Source: Monosporascus cannonballus (taxonomy: Eukaryota; Ascomycota; Sordariomycetes; Xylariales). Taken from it: a DNA stretch of 64,000 nt. Shown piece by piece: positions 48,521 to 60,900 of this stretch; position 1 is the stretch's first letter; each line of letters begins with the position of its first letter. Made by a program: the position numbers and the translations under genes. The notes below the pieces were generated by a model. The model was not told the origin of the DNA and ran no database searches. It saw only the letters and a program-made list of their open reading frames with translations. The stretch lies in assembly GCA_004154925.1 (NCBI GenBank), contig QJNS01000005.1:558001-622000 (forward strand). Reading direction: 5' to 3'.

Positions 48521-48933
48521 AAACGTTCTAAACGAAATCATATTTTATCTAAATAACGGGATATAATTAATAACGTTTAATAAATATTACGAAGATATTA
48601 TCGGGCGGAAAGCTTTTTAACCGTAAACGTTTTATTTTTTTTTTCTTATTGTTTAAAAATTTTTACTAAAACCGTCGTAAAAACGCTTTTTTAAAATATA
48701 TTATTAATAATATGTTATACCCTTTAATATAGTGCAAACGTTGCTAGCACGGAAATAAGATATATAAAATTGGATTTCAAAATTAGAATTAAAAATTAAA
48801 AAAAATTAAAATTTCGCGTTTTTTTAATTAATACGTTGGCGATTTTTAATAACTCGGCCGGACATAGTAACAAATAAAAGAAAAAATTTACCGGAAATAT
48901 TTTGAAAGCAAAATTAAAAGAAAAAAAAAATCA

Positions 48934-49245
48934 TATTATAATCTAATTAGGGAAAGGTCTCGGAAACGGTTACTTGGTAACCAAAACAGGACCTTAGTGG
49001 GTCAAGATTACGTAATATGGATCCGAAATGATCTAAGGAATTTAACGAAATCCATATAGTTATCCGATATAAATCTGAAGTAATCTAAGGGATTTAATTA
49101 AGTCCAAAAAGATATATATATTTATTATTTCTATAATTTAGATAACCTTAGCTTATAATAACAATTCGTTACCTAAGACACCCTTGGTATTACGAGATGT
49201 GACACGATTATAGTATCTATTATTACAAAGTCTCACGATACTACT
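48934..49245 (+). repeat. Right (3') LTR of element E, truncated
   Basis: It matches 28868 to about 29195, starting tattataatct (RIP form of tgttatgaccc). The last 45-50 bp of the LTR are missing; the match stops near ctcacgatactac, where an inverted-repeat element begins. Confidence 0.75.
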
Positions 49246-49260
49246 GCTTGCCTCATCGTG

Positions 49261-49426
49261 ATCAGGACCCCATTTTGGAGGTTGTGGCTGCGCCTGCGGC
49301 GCAGCAGCCGTAGCCACAGCTATAGCTTTTGATTAAGAAGTATCTGTTAGGGGTCCAAAGTATTATTTAAACCACTTTAAAAATTATCTCCACAAAAATA
49401 ACAAAACCTCCAAAATAAGGCCTGAT
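49261..49426. mobile_element. Small inverted-repeat element with GC-rich hairpin (MITE-like)
   Basis: Imperfect terminal inverted repeats: atcaggaccccattttggag (49261-49280, continuing gtt) and ctccaaaataaggcctgat (49408-49426, preceded by aac). Outside them, cttgc and gcaag extend the symmetry. Inside is a GC-rich palindrome (gtggctgcgcctg ... gccgtagccac, about 49285-49318) that stands out from the AT-rich surroundings. No coding capacity. A non-autonomous DNA transposon is likely. It starts where the LTR of E is cut short. Confidence 0.6.
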
Positions 49427-52400
49427 AGCAAGTTATGATTTTTTCGTTCCGTTTTCGCAATTTCATATAAATTTTCAGAAATCATTAAAACGAATCCTTT
49501 AAATATAACTTTAAATTAACGCTACCTTTTTTATAACTACGAAAAGTTAATACAAAATTAAAATGTTTATTTTTTCGCATAATTTTTATCCTAATCAGAA
49601 CTAAGATATTATTATAAGTTCAAATAAATGATTAAAAATTCCGTTTTTCACATATTACAATTACGTACTTCTCCTAGAATAGCATAATAATAATATAACC
49701 CTATAAGCCAAAATAATAATATCCAAAGCTTAAAAATATCTATAATAAGTCCCGAAATATATTTTCTTCTTAATCAGCCAAATACGGGTAATATATTCGA
49801 AAGTGGAAGGTAAATACTTTAAACATTCGAATATTTAACCTTTTAAAGCGAAACGTTTAGCCTTATCCAATATTTTTACCGATTTTTTGTCGATATAAAT
49901 ATAATTAACCTATATGTTAACGTTATGTGTACGGCCGGTAACTTTACGAATACCTTGCGCTCTCGGTTTATTCGCCTTATATTAGGCGTTATGCTTAACA
50001 AGTAAGGCCGTATTTTACGAAAAAAACAGGTTACTACGATATATAATCTGGTTTTCGGATAACTTAATACTTTTTTTGTTATTAAAATAAATTGCAGAAA
50101 ATCCTTAATTATTTAAGCCTTTTTTTAATAACCGATTTAATTATTCTTTAAATTGTACTATTAATTAAATTGGCGAAAAAATAATAAATTTCTGTATTAA
50201 CAGTTTTATATTTTATTTTTATTTTAATATTCGGAAATACGAAAAAACTTAACTTAAAGATATTTAACCGCATAATTACGGAACGGAATAATTATATTAT
50301 TTTTAAACCTAAAAAAGTATCGAATAATTAATTTCAGATTATTTTATTAAATTTTGTTTTCGAACGATGATATAGTTTAATTATTGTTAACGAAATATAT
50401 TTATTATCGAAATAAAAAGATTTCCGGCTTAAATATGTTAATATCCGTAATTTACGTTTTATTTTCGTTGTTTATATATATTAATTTACGTATATAATAA
50501 TTGCTAGTAATATTACAGAAAAGAAATTGTAAAATATGGCGGCTTTCGTTAAATCGGCGGCCTAACTGGATATGGTTATAAGGCGAAGGTCCGGTATTTC
50601 AATATTAATCGTCCCGAAATTAATATTATTGTTCTCTTTATATTTTAAGGTTAACTTTCCAATTTAAAGTACTTAAATCTTTTAATAATTAATGTATCCG
50701 GGCCATTAAGTAATATCCCTTTAATCCAGCTTAATAATTTACGTTTTATTATTAAAATTATTATTTATGTTAATAATAAGGCGAAAACCATAGATATCCG
50801 TAATTATCTAATTAGGACAATGGTAAACCGGGGGTATTTGTCGAAGGTTATAAAAAGAATTATCAAATTTTATAACTCTGAAATACCTTACGGGAACAAA
50901 ATTCGTATATATAATAATTTAAAATAATTAAATAGTTTTATCCGGATTATCGTATTTATTATTATTCTTAAATTAGGTATAAATATTCCGGATATTTGTT
51001 AAATAATATAATAGGATATACGGCAAAACTTTTCGATTAAGGATTTATGGTAATAATTTGGTTAAGCGGTTCTTAATTATAAACGATTAAATATAACTAG
51101 TTATAAATAAATTCTAATAGTTACACCGTATTGGGTATTTGATAAATATAGAACTAAATTGTTTATTTTTAAAAAAGATAAAATAACGAAAAAAAAATCC
51201 AGGCCCGGTAAGTTAAAAATCGCGTTACCTATAAACACATAGAAGTCGTAATAAAAAGTAATATAACAGATTCGGATAATAAAAAAAGTAATACGGAATT
51301 TTTCGCAAATAGTCTCGATTAAAACGAAATAATTATCGAATTTTAATTTTAGCTTTCGACCGGTTAAGATATTACCCTTAAACCTTCGAAATAAAACAAT
51401 TTTAATTTATAATGCCGAACCAAGATAAGGCCTTAATAATATGCGTTATTTAACGGCAAATATATACATAAAGCGATTTTAGCATATTTAAAAAAAGAAA
51501 AAGTTATTATGCTGGAAAAGGACCGTAATAACTTAATTCCGGCTGGACCTTATTGCAATATATGTACGCTTAATTTCTTCTATATACTCGAGCTGTTAAA
51601 TTCGAAAATATTTACGTAAAAATAACTAAAAACTGGTTCGGTAAAGGCGGTTGTTTAGGAAATAATAAAGTTTTAATATGAACGACGGGCGAACGAATTG
51701 TTTTTTGCGTAATTATTTCCGTTTGGCGGTAAAAAAGTAAAATAAATATTTATTCTTATTGGAGTAGAGCCGGGTGTTACACCTATAATCAGGCTCGGCT
51801 GATCAGAAAGCCCGAGTTTCGTATGTATATTAAGAAGTTCTTTTTCGCTATGGGTTTAACCCCCAGATATTATCAGCGATTATTACCATTTAGTATTTTT
51901 TTGTTATTTTTTAGTTATCGAGGTTCAATACCATTAATATAATCGGATTAAGTTTTTGATTTTCGATAATCCTATTCCGTACCGTAACATATAATGTTTA
52001 TCCGCATTGATCAAAATTAATTCTCTTTACCCCAATTTATTTGGTTGCTAAGAAGAAGAAATTGGCTTTAATTAGCTGTCGAGGTAACTTTCGATATTTC
52101 CGATTAATAATTGAAAGGAAATAAGGCTTTAATTAGAAATACGGATAATTATAATTACGGCTATAAAAATGTAAAAACGCATATTACGTTTCATAAAATA
52201 ATGACGTTATGAATAATTAATAACGATACAGCAATATCAGAATATTATTAATTAAAAGGAGATATTTTAGAATTAAGCGTTTACCGGATTTTATCCGGAA
52301 CCAGATTTTTAGTAAATCGATTTCGGAGGATTATAAGCCTAAAGATGCATAGGTTTAAAGACAGGGATTAATTATTTATGTTTTAAAACGACGGCATAAT

Positions 52401-55400
52401 TTAAGATATAACGTATTCTTTGGAAACCTTTTCCTAATAAAATAAAATTCGGATATTTGGAGGTAAATTAATAAATACGGAATTAATTAAGATTAAGAAT
52501 TAATTAATTATAATTAATTAGGACTAATTGCTAAAAATGATTTATTAGAATTTAGAAATAAAAATAGGTTATTAATGACCTATTTACATATATTTTGGAT
52601 TAATTAACGTTAAATTAGTAGCGTTATAGTTAACGATAGAAATGAGATTATTATCGTAAGCAGAAAACGAAATAATATGGTAAAACTTATAATTTCGCTT
52701 ACAAAAAAATATTCGAAAAGGGACTAATATTCCTTAATATAATTAGAAAAATAGGACCGATTTATTAAATAATATATTTGGGAGCATTTTCGCGTTAATT
52801 AGCCAGTATTCCGTGTAAGCTTTACTTAAAAATATCCTTTAGGATTTGCTAGTATTAATTAGCAGTATTATCCTGGCGGTAAACATAATAATGAAGGTAT
52901 TAATAATAAAATTGAAAATAACTTAATCCGATATTTACCGCCAATAATATGCCAATTAGAAAAAACGGGTTTGCCTGGTTAAAAAGAGAAAAACGATATT
53001 TTTATTACGATTACGAAAGATTCAGATAATATAGACGAAAGTACTAAGCGTCTTAAATTTTCTTATATCTACGTATGCAAATAATAACTTTAAATTATTC
53101 ACTTATTTTAACCCCGAATTATATTTTTCCGATTCGCAGATTTCGTTAGAATTTAGCCAATTTGCTAAAAATCGCGAGATAATAAGGGTTATTACTTATT
53201 TCGAAATTTCTTATTATTTAAAAAAATCAAAGTCCAACGTTAAATATTAATAATCGTTACCGATTATTCGAATTTAAATACGAAAATAAGGTTAATAACG
53301 AATTATTTTCAAATAATCCCATTAATTTCTCAAAACCGGCCATAAAAGTAATTAGAAGACGGGTACCGAAAATATCGAAAATTATTATCAAAATATTTAA
53401 AAAACGATAAGTTTAACTTATTCAGATTTCGATACAGATTTTTATTAGGTTTACAATATCCGTTTTTGAAAATACATTTTTGGAGTTCCTTAATTAATAC
53501 GGATACGGATTTTCGGTGAATATTATAGATAAATTTGTATTTCTTATAGTATTCCCGAATATATCCGTTTTTTTAAACTTCCGTTTTTCTGGTATTACGG
53601 CTATCGACTAGCTTAAAGAAATTAGCAGATTATATCGGAAATACAAGTTTACAAAAGCGGACATAATTAATAAGTTGCTTTATTGAATAAATAGCGTTTT
53701 TATAAAAGATCGAATTAAAATTATCCTTAAAGGTATCGCTATTTAAAATAAAACGGTTAAAAACTTTTTAAAAACTTTTAAACTGTAAAACCTAAAATAA
53801 ATATGAATTGCTAAAAATCGATTAAGAAAATAAACAAAATAAGCATAACGTAATATACCTAATCAGGTTTATAAATATTATTTAAAATATATTGTTAAAA
53901 TTTACAATATCGTTAAAGAAGCTAAGCATAAAAGGAAAATTACGAATAAAAACGAATATACCCAAATTTTATTAAAAGAACCTTTAATTAACTATTTCGA
54001 ATTTTTTTTAATAATTTATCTATAAAGCCCGAAGATTTATATGTAACGCCTTATAATACTGCCGCGATATTAATTAAAAACTGGGCTTTTAATAAGACTG
54101 GATTAATTAGATATAAAAAGTAAAAGTAATTATTAAATGCGGTTCGTTTCGATTTTAGCTAAATATAAAAAGTACAATAATAAAATTCTAAGTTTATTTG
54201 ATAAAGTAATCCTAAACTTAAGCTTTTTTTATTGGCAAAACGTAATTAGGTATCGGAAATTATTAATATTTTACAAAAGTTAAAAATTGCTTAAATACGA
54301 TAAATATAAATTTTTGAAGCCTTTAAAAAAATAAGGAATTATAAAATTACTTAGTTATCGTAATATTACGTACCTTTAAAATAGGAACCGCCCTAGGCAT
54401 ACTATAATAGTACCGACCTATCGATTAATATAATAAGCTTTTAACCGGACGATTTCAATAAAATAAGATCCTGTCGTAAATAAAATAATTACCGAAATAA
54501 TTATTAAGGCCGTGGAAAATAATTTAATAATTCTGAAAGAAAAAGCTACTAGTTTTGTGGCAAATAAAAATATATATTATATACGTACAAATTATTTTCG
54601 AATATAAAAGAAACTGGTTTAATATCGTTCGATAATAACTAATATACGATTTTTTTCGGGTTTAAAACCGATCGACCTAATTTGGGTATAATGTAATTCC
54701 CGACGATATTTCAAAATCAGGCGATCGATAAAAGGATTTTTATTTGGAAAAAGCTTTCAAAATAAATATATAATTCGCTTAATTTCCCTAGTTATTTTAA
54801 GGACAAAATAAAATATTATTATTACGAACAGAAAATCTTTAAAAAACTAGAAAAATCTAAACTTAATATTAACCAGGATTTTACCCGTCTTAATGTCCCG
54901 GACGTACCTTATTTTACGGTAATCTTAAAACGTAATCAACCGGAATCCGTTATTAATCGGAACCATATTATTAAAATTAATATATTCTGTTTTATTACAA
55001 AGAACGGTAAGCCATTGAATAAAGAAACATTTTTGGTTAATTGGCTTTAAAACGACCTTATTAAAAGCAAAAATATTCGGCACCTTAACAACATCCGCGC
55101 GTTAAAAGTTAATACAAATAATTAATCCCTAATACTTATCAATATTATGCTAGCTAAACGATTTAATAAAAAAAAGAAAAATACCGGCGAATCCATAAAA
55201 AGAAATAAAGTTAATAATAATAAATGTATATAAAACGGACCCTTATTTTTAAATACCAAAATAAAAATAAAAAAGGATTATGTCTTTAATTACGGTAAAT
55301 TAATTAATAAATACTTAATAAAATATTAAAAAGCCAAAATTTATAAAAATTCGAAAAGAAATTCGAAAGCATTTAATCGAAACGAATTAAAATTTGCCCG

Positions 55401-57561
55401 GATTTCAATAAGGCTTTTAAGAATTTCATGATTGCAAAAACTCTAAAAGTACTAAATTGCAGGAATGAAAAAACGATGAAGATAATAAAAGCAGAAATTC
55501 GTAATTTTGCACTTATTAAACCGCAATAAATGCCTAAAATCCCAATTATGCATATTAAATATAAACCGAAAGGATAAAATAAGGCCAACATTCTATTTAT
55601 ATAATAATATAATCCGACCGAATACATTATTCCGCTATTCCGACTTGCTGTAAAGATTGGTTTTGGAAAAAAAAGGATTTGATTAATAATATTATTAATA
55701 CCGGAACCGAATCGAGTATTATAATCTTATTGTACTTTAAGAAACATAGATTAATAATACAATAAATACCGATTTTTTATAGGGTTTAACTTCCAAAAAA
55801 AGATTAAAGTTAAAAACGTAAAAGAGGTTCCAATTTGATTAATTAGTCGATTACTTATTATTTTTTTGTTGTTGTCCATAAAAACCGCGTAATATAATTA
55901 TTAATATTAGAATTTAATTTTATCGCGAAATCAAAAATAATATTAAATATAAACCCAGAAATAATAAAAGGAATTCTGAAATTCGGTTCGACGAAAATTA
56001 TTATTCCTTTAATACCGGCAAAGCGAATTAGCCGTAATATCCGCGCGGATAATTAACTTAAAAAATGAGAGCCGGTAAATTTATAAGCCGTTTTACTGGC
56101 GCAAATAAGCTTAATAACAAAAAAACAGATAAATCAGTTACAGGCCTTTATATATTTTCGATAAAGGAAATATCCCTTAATTAAGATCATAAAATAATTT
56201 AAGAGATTATAAAAAATGAATTAAATCTCAAAAATAAAAATTTGAGACAATTCGGTAACGAAAGGTTGATATATCTATTATATGGAATTTTATAAAAAAA
56301 GATATACGATCACATTAAGGAGAAAAAGAAAAAAGTAATTCAGATAAATACTATATATAAGCCTAAATAGAAAGAAATGGTTTCTGTCGATAATATATTA
56401 CCCGATAAATCGATATTACCTAGGGACCTAAATTGGAAAATTAAGAAATTCAACAAAGTTATATTAGCGATTAAAGAATAAGGAAGTATCCTAGATAAAC
56501 CTGGCATTTTATTAACGGTATTATTTTTCAGATTTATTTCGATATTCCGCAGAATTCGATTAACTAAAAAAAAAACTAAGGCTTTACTTAATCAGATCGG
56601 CAATAAGTTTACACATATAAAAAAGCATTTTTTAAGAAAATGTTATTCCGGAAGAAAATTACCTTAAGATAAAATTAGCAAAAATATGGTTACATTAAAG
56701 AGATTATCGTATTTCCTTACGAAATCAAAATTATTTCTTATAAAATATAATACGTTAAAAGTATTATAATATTAGTTAATATAAGAGATAAATTAATTAA
56801 TGTATTATAAGTACGTAGCGAAAAAGAAATATTCAAATAAATATATATTACGTACCGGAATATCTAATTCCTCATAAAAAAGAAAAAAGGCGGTTTACGA
56901 TTAATTAACTTTATAATAAAATTAAACCTTATTATTTTACCGGATATATTTATATTGGAAAACTGTTACGCATTTTCCGTAAATTTCGTTATATGTTTTT
57001 TGGTTTCTTTTATGTATTTTTTTTAAGTATAATTAAAATATTTTAGCTTTTATTAACAAAGATATAATACCGTTGGTAATACTGTTAAAATTATTTCGAT
57101 ATATCCTTATGCTCATAACGTTTATTAATTTTATTGTTTATTTTTATTGCATAATCGGAAAGATCCTTTATAATCTGATATCTAAAATCGTGCGATTATT
57201 CGTAAACAAGATTAGTATTGAAGGATTAAAAATGCGATACGATAATATTAAGATTTTTTCCGGAATTCGACGGTTCGTCTTTAAACACATTATTAATATA
57301 AATGAAACTATTTTTAATTACGAGCTCGCCGGAATTACGATTAGTATGCAAAACTCCCAGTAATACTGCAAATTTACGGTTATAATCGGATTTTTTTACG
57401 ATATCAATAATTGCTAATTTAATATAATTAAAATAGTAAAAGTTTTTGAAATTCGTTCTTATAAAAATATATCGGAAATTAAAGCTTTTTTTGGGATTAT
57501 TATTTATTATCGGATATTTATTATGCATTAGATTATGAAAACGAAATTCTTTACTTATTTA
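49427..57561. other. Unassigned AT-rich, RIP-degraded DNA
   Basis: Eight kilobases without an intact gene. A short GC-richer island lies at about 51765-51815 (gagccgggtgttacacc, then aggctcggctgatcag). Near 55279-55330 the plus strand reads YVFNYGKLINKY, which could be a zinc-knuckle with Cys changed to Tyr, hinting at a gag-like or LINE first-frame remnant. Open frames at 55373-55627 and 57073-57363 are hydrophobic by base composition and unsupported. The source elements could not be named. Confidence 0.4.
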
Positions 57562-57984
57562 TGTGACGGCTATGCGATTTAACCAACTATTAAACCTTAA
57601 GTTGACGGGTTTATGTTAGTAGAAGTATCGTGGAAATCTGAGCAATAAATATAGTAATCGTATTACGTCTTGTAATTCCAAAAATGTCTTAGATAAGGAT
57701 ATTATATTGTAAGCTGGTGTTATCTAAGTTATAGAAATAATAAATGTATATATCCTTTTTTTGCTAGCTGGATTATTACCAGTAAGTTGGTAATCCGGCT
57801 TATTGGCTTATTATTAATAAGTTAGCAATTCGGTTTATTGGCTTATTACTAGTAAGTTAGTAATCCGGCTTATTGGCTTATTACTAATAAGTTAATGGTT
57901 TATTACGTAATTTGCTTTATTAAGTATTTATGGTCAAGTTACGAAAAACCGTTTTTAAAAACCGTAGTTCGTTAAGCCATAATA
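57562..57984 (-). repeat. 3' LTR of element C with divergent U3
   Basis: 423 bp, starts tgtgacggc like A and B. Its other half differs: the gatcac inverted repeat and ggtggcccgtatgctcc block are absent and replaced by three 35-bp tandem units at 57796, 57831 and 57866 (cggcttattggcttattact-like). Confidence 0.8.
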
Positions 57985-60900
57985 CGATTTCCCCCTTTTA
58001 TAAATTTTGTTGTTAAGATTTTTCTTTTTTTTTTGGTAAGCTTTTATATTTATTTAATATGTTTTTTTGTATATTTAAACGTCGCTTTCGCATATCCGAA
58101 TAACGATTTGCTTTAGTTAATTTAATTAAAATCGAAAGTTTTAACGTAATATTTTGTTTTTTTGTTTTGCTGGACAATTTATTTACCAAATGATAAATAG
58201 GGTTGTCCGTTATAAGAAATATGTTCGCCGAGGTCGTTCGTATAACGGGATAAAAATCTCTATTTCCATAATTAATGGTTATATTGCAAAATCGAAAAGT
58301 TTAAAAAAAAAGTTGGCGGCCGAAAAATCGTTATCCGAAACTTTCGCGTATTTTTTTTGCATATGTTATTAACGTTAATATTATTAGTTATAAGGTACGA
58401 AATTAATAAATCGTACTTTTTAATTATTAAAAGAATTTCCGGAACTTATATTACAAAGAATAAAATCCGTTATGGCCGTTTCAGCCGTTAAAAGTATGGA
58501 TATTATTAATTAGAGCGTTATAGGCTTTTTAAATAATATAAATTAAAACGTAATTATTTCCGGTAATTTCGTTATTATTAATAAAAGTCTTTTAATAAGC
58601 GTTAGGTATTGATAATGTTTTTAACGCATTTCTAGGTATTTTCGGAATCTGGATATTTTTTCCATTTAATTAGGTATTGGGTAAATTCGTTTTATTTTCG
58701 CACATCGAAATTTTTCTTTATTTCGTATGTTTATTTTTTTATATGTATATTATTCTATGCCGTATATATTTTAATTATATCTGTTATTAATTTGAATAAG
58801 GAAATATGGAAAATTGGATAAAATTTGACTTTTGATACAAATTTAATTAATAAATATTTTTTAATATTTTTCAGGTATTTTTATATAGACCGGTATATTT
58901 GAAATTAAGTTTTTTGCTAAATTTCTTTATTTAACTGTTTTTGGTAATAAGAAAAACCGTTTTCCCTTATTCAAAAATTATTTTTTAATTGTTTTTGTTG
59001 ATAATCTTTATTTATTTAATTTTGTACGAATTTAAATTCTGTTTTTATTTCCTGGTGTAATTATCGTAATTGTTTTAACGTAAAAAATCTTTTCATATTA
59101 ATTAAACCGTTATTACGTATTTTTTTATAAATATTTAAAATAAAACCAAAATTTATGTTTATAAATCTTCTTTTAATATTTTTATGATAATTAATATTAT
59201 AAATTAATTGTACGATTAATAATTTTTTAATTTAATTATATTTTTGTAATTAACATAATATTATAAGTAACTTTTTAAGGTTTAGTTTATTTATTTATTT
59301 TATTTATTTGTTTAAGGTTTAAATATATTAGATAACTTATAATTAAGCCGATTTATGTTATTAATTTTTATTAAAATTTTGATATAAATATTAATCCCTT
59401 ATTTGATAAATTTTTTATTAGTAATTTATGTATGTTATAACTATATCTGAAAAAAGATATACATTAGTTATTCTGCATTATATCTTTATGATATGGTAGA
59501 AAATAGAAGAATTTCGTAAATCAGTCGACGATCACGAAAACATTATTATAATATATTTCCATAATTAAACTTTTTGATATAACAAACTTTGATAATAAAA
59601 TTAAATGTAATTAAATTCTATAATATTTTAGATATAGTAATAATTATAATTTTCCTTAAAGTTTATATCGTTAAGCTTTTATTTTCGCATTAATATCGTA
59701 TTACCGTATAATTTTCTATGTTATTAATTTTATTTTAAAAAAAGAATAGGTACGTTAAAATCGTTTTATAGTTTTATAGATTTCTGAATATCCGTATAAC
59801 TAATATTCGTATATTTCCTATATTAAAATCTTCTGGTATTTTTTTGGAATTTGTATTTTACTTATTTTCTAGTTTTTTAGGAAATCCTTATTATATTATT
59901 AAATCTTTTGATATATATTTAAAAGTATTACCTAAATTATCGTAATTCGTTATAAGCTAAAATATCTTTTTATAATGGTATCGAAAATTATATAATTAAT
60001 TTTAACTAATTTTTTTCGAAGTTTCATTACTTACTTAAAATATTTGTTTTATTACTTTTTAATTTTTTTTATGAATAATAACGAAATCGAACTTTGCCAA
60101 TTTTTCCGCATATCTTAATTATTGTTCTATAAATTCTCTAATTGTAATAAATAGGGTAAAATTTTAATAATTTATATAAAGCTTAATTTAATATAAATAC
60201 TTTTTTAAAAAAACATAAATTTGGGAAATGCTATAATAATGGCCATAAATTCCTTATTTAGAATACCATAATTAAATTCGGCCTCTTTTAATTTGTACGA
60301 AAAAAATATAATAAGGTAAAGTTTGCCTTAATTATTTTATTATCCGATTATTACGTTTAACGCGTAATCCGAAATATCGGTTTTTAATTTAATAAAATAA
60401 TTTAAATCGTACATAATTAATAATATTTTGTTCATAATTATATTCTTAAATTCGTAATATATCTTTTCCGTTTTTGGCGTTTCTTTAAATTTTTTTTTTC
60501 GTAGGGTTTATTTAAAATATAACTACCTTATTAAAATTTCGAATAAACTTCCTATAATAACTGGCGAATCCGAAAAATACCTATACTTTTTTAATTATCG
60601 TTAACGTTTATTATTTTGTAATTGTAATAATTTTCTTAAGGTTTATTCTAATATATCTTAAGGTAATAATATATTCAAAATATTTTATTTCTTATTTGTA
60701 AAATTAATTTTTCTTTACATTAACAAATAACCTTACATTTTATAAAGTTTAAAAAACCTTATAAACCTATTTTACGTATATTTTATTTATTTTTTTTAAA
60801 AAAATGTCGTCAAAATGGCAAACGACGAAAATATCGAAATATTTTCTTAATACGTATTTACCTATTTACTAAAAGGTTGCTGGTACGTTTATAAATCCTA

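Larger units (their letters stand above)
28868..49245 (+). mobile_element. Element E: Ty3/gypsy retrotransposon, interrupted by elements B and A
   Basis: Left LTR 28868-29248, right LTR 48934 to about 49245 (truncated). The internal region is 29249-29381 plus 42958-48933, about 6.1 kb in total. The break at 29381/42958 holds element B with GAAAA duplicated on both sides; the gag-like frame starting in 29306-29381 continues in the same frame at 42958 when B is skipped. A basic gag-like stretch lies around 43950-44130. The reverse-transcriptase active-site box (aromatic residue, x, Asp-Asp) is on the plus strand near 46037-46065. A purine tract (about 48915-48933) abuts the right LTR. Many in-frame TAA and TAG codons make it inactive. 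The integrase region is not resolved in detail. Confidence 0.85.

Noticed and set aside
57073..57363. 96-codon frame left of element C, with an overlapping 100-codon frame on the other strand (57226-57528)
   Set aside because: Both strands are open over the same AT-rich stretch, and neither shows family features; treated as chance.
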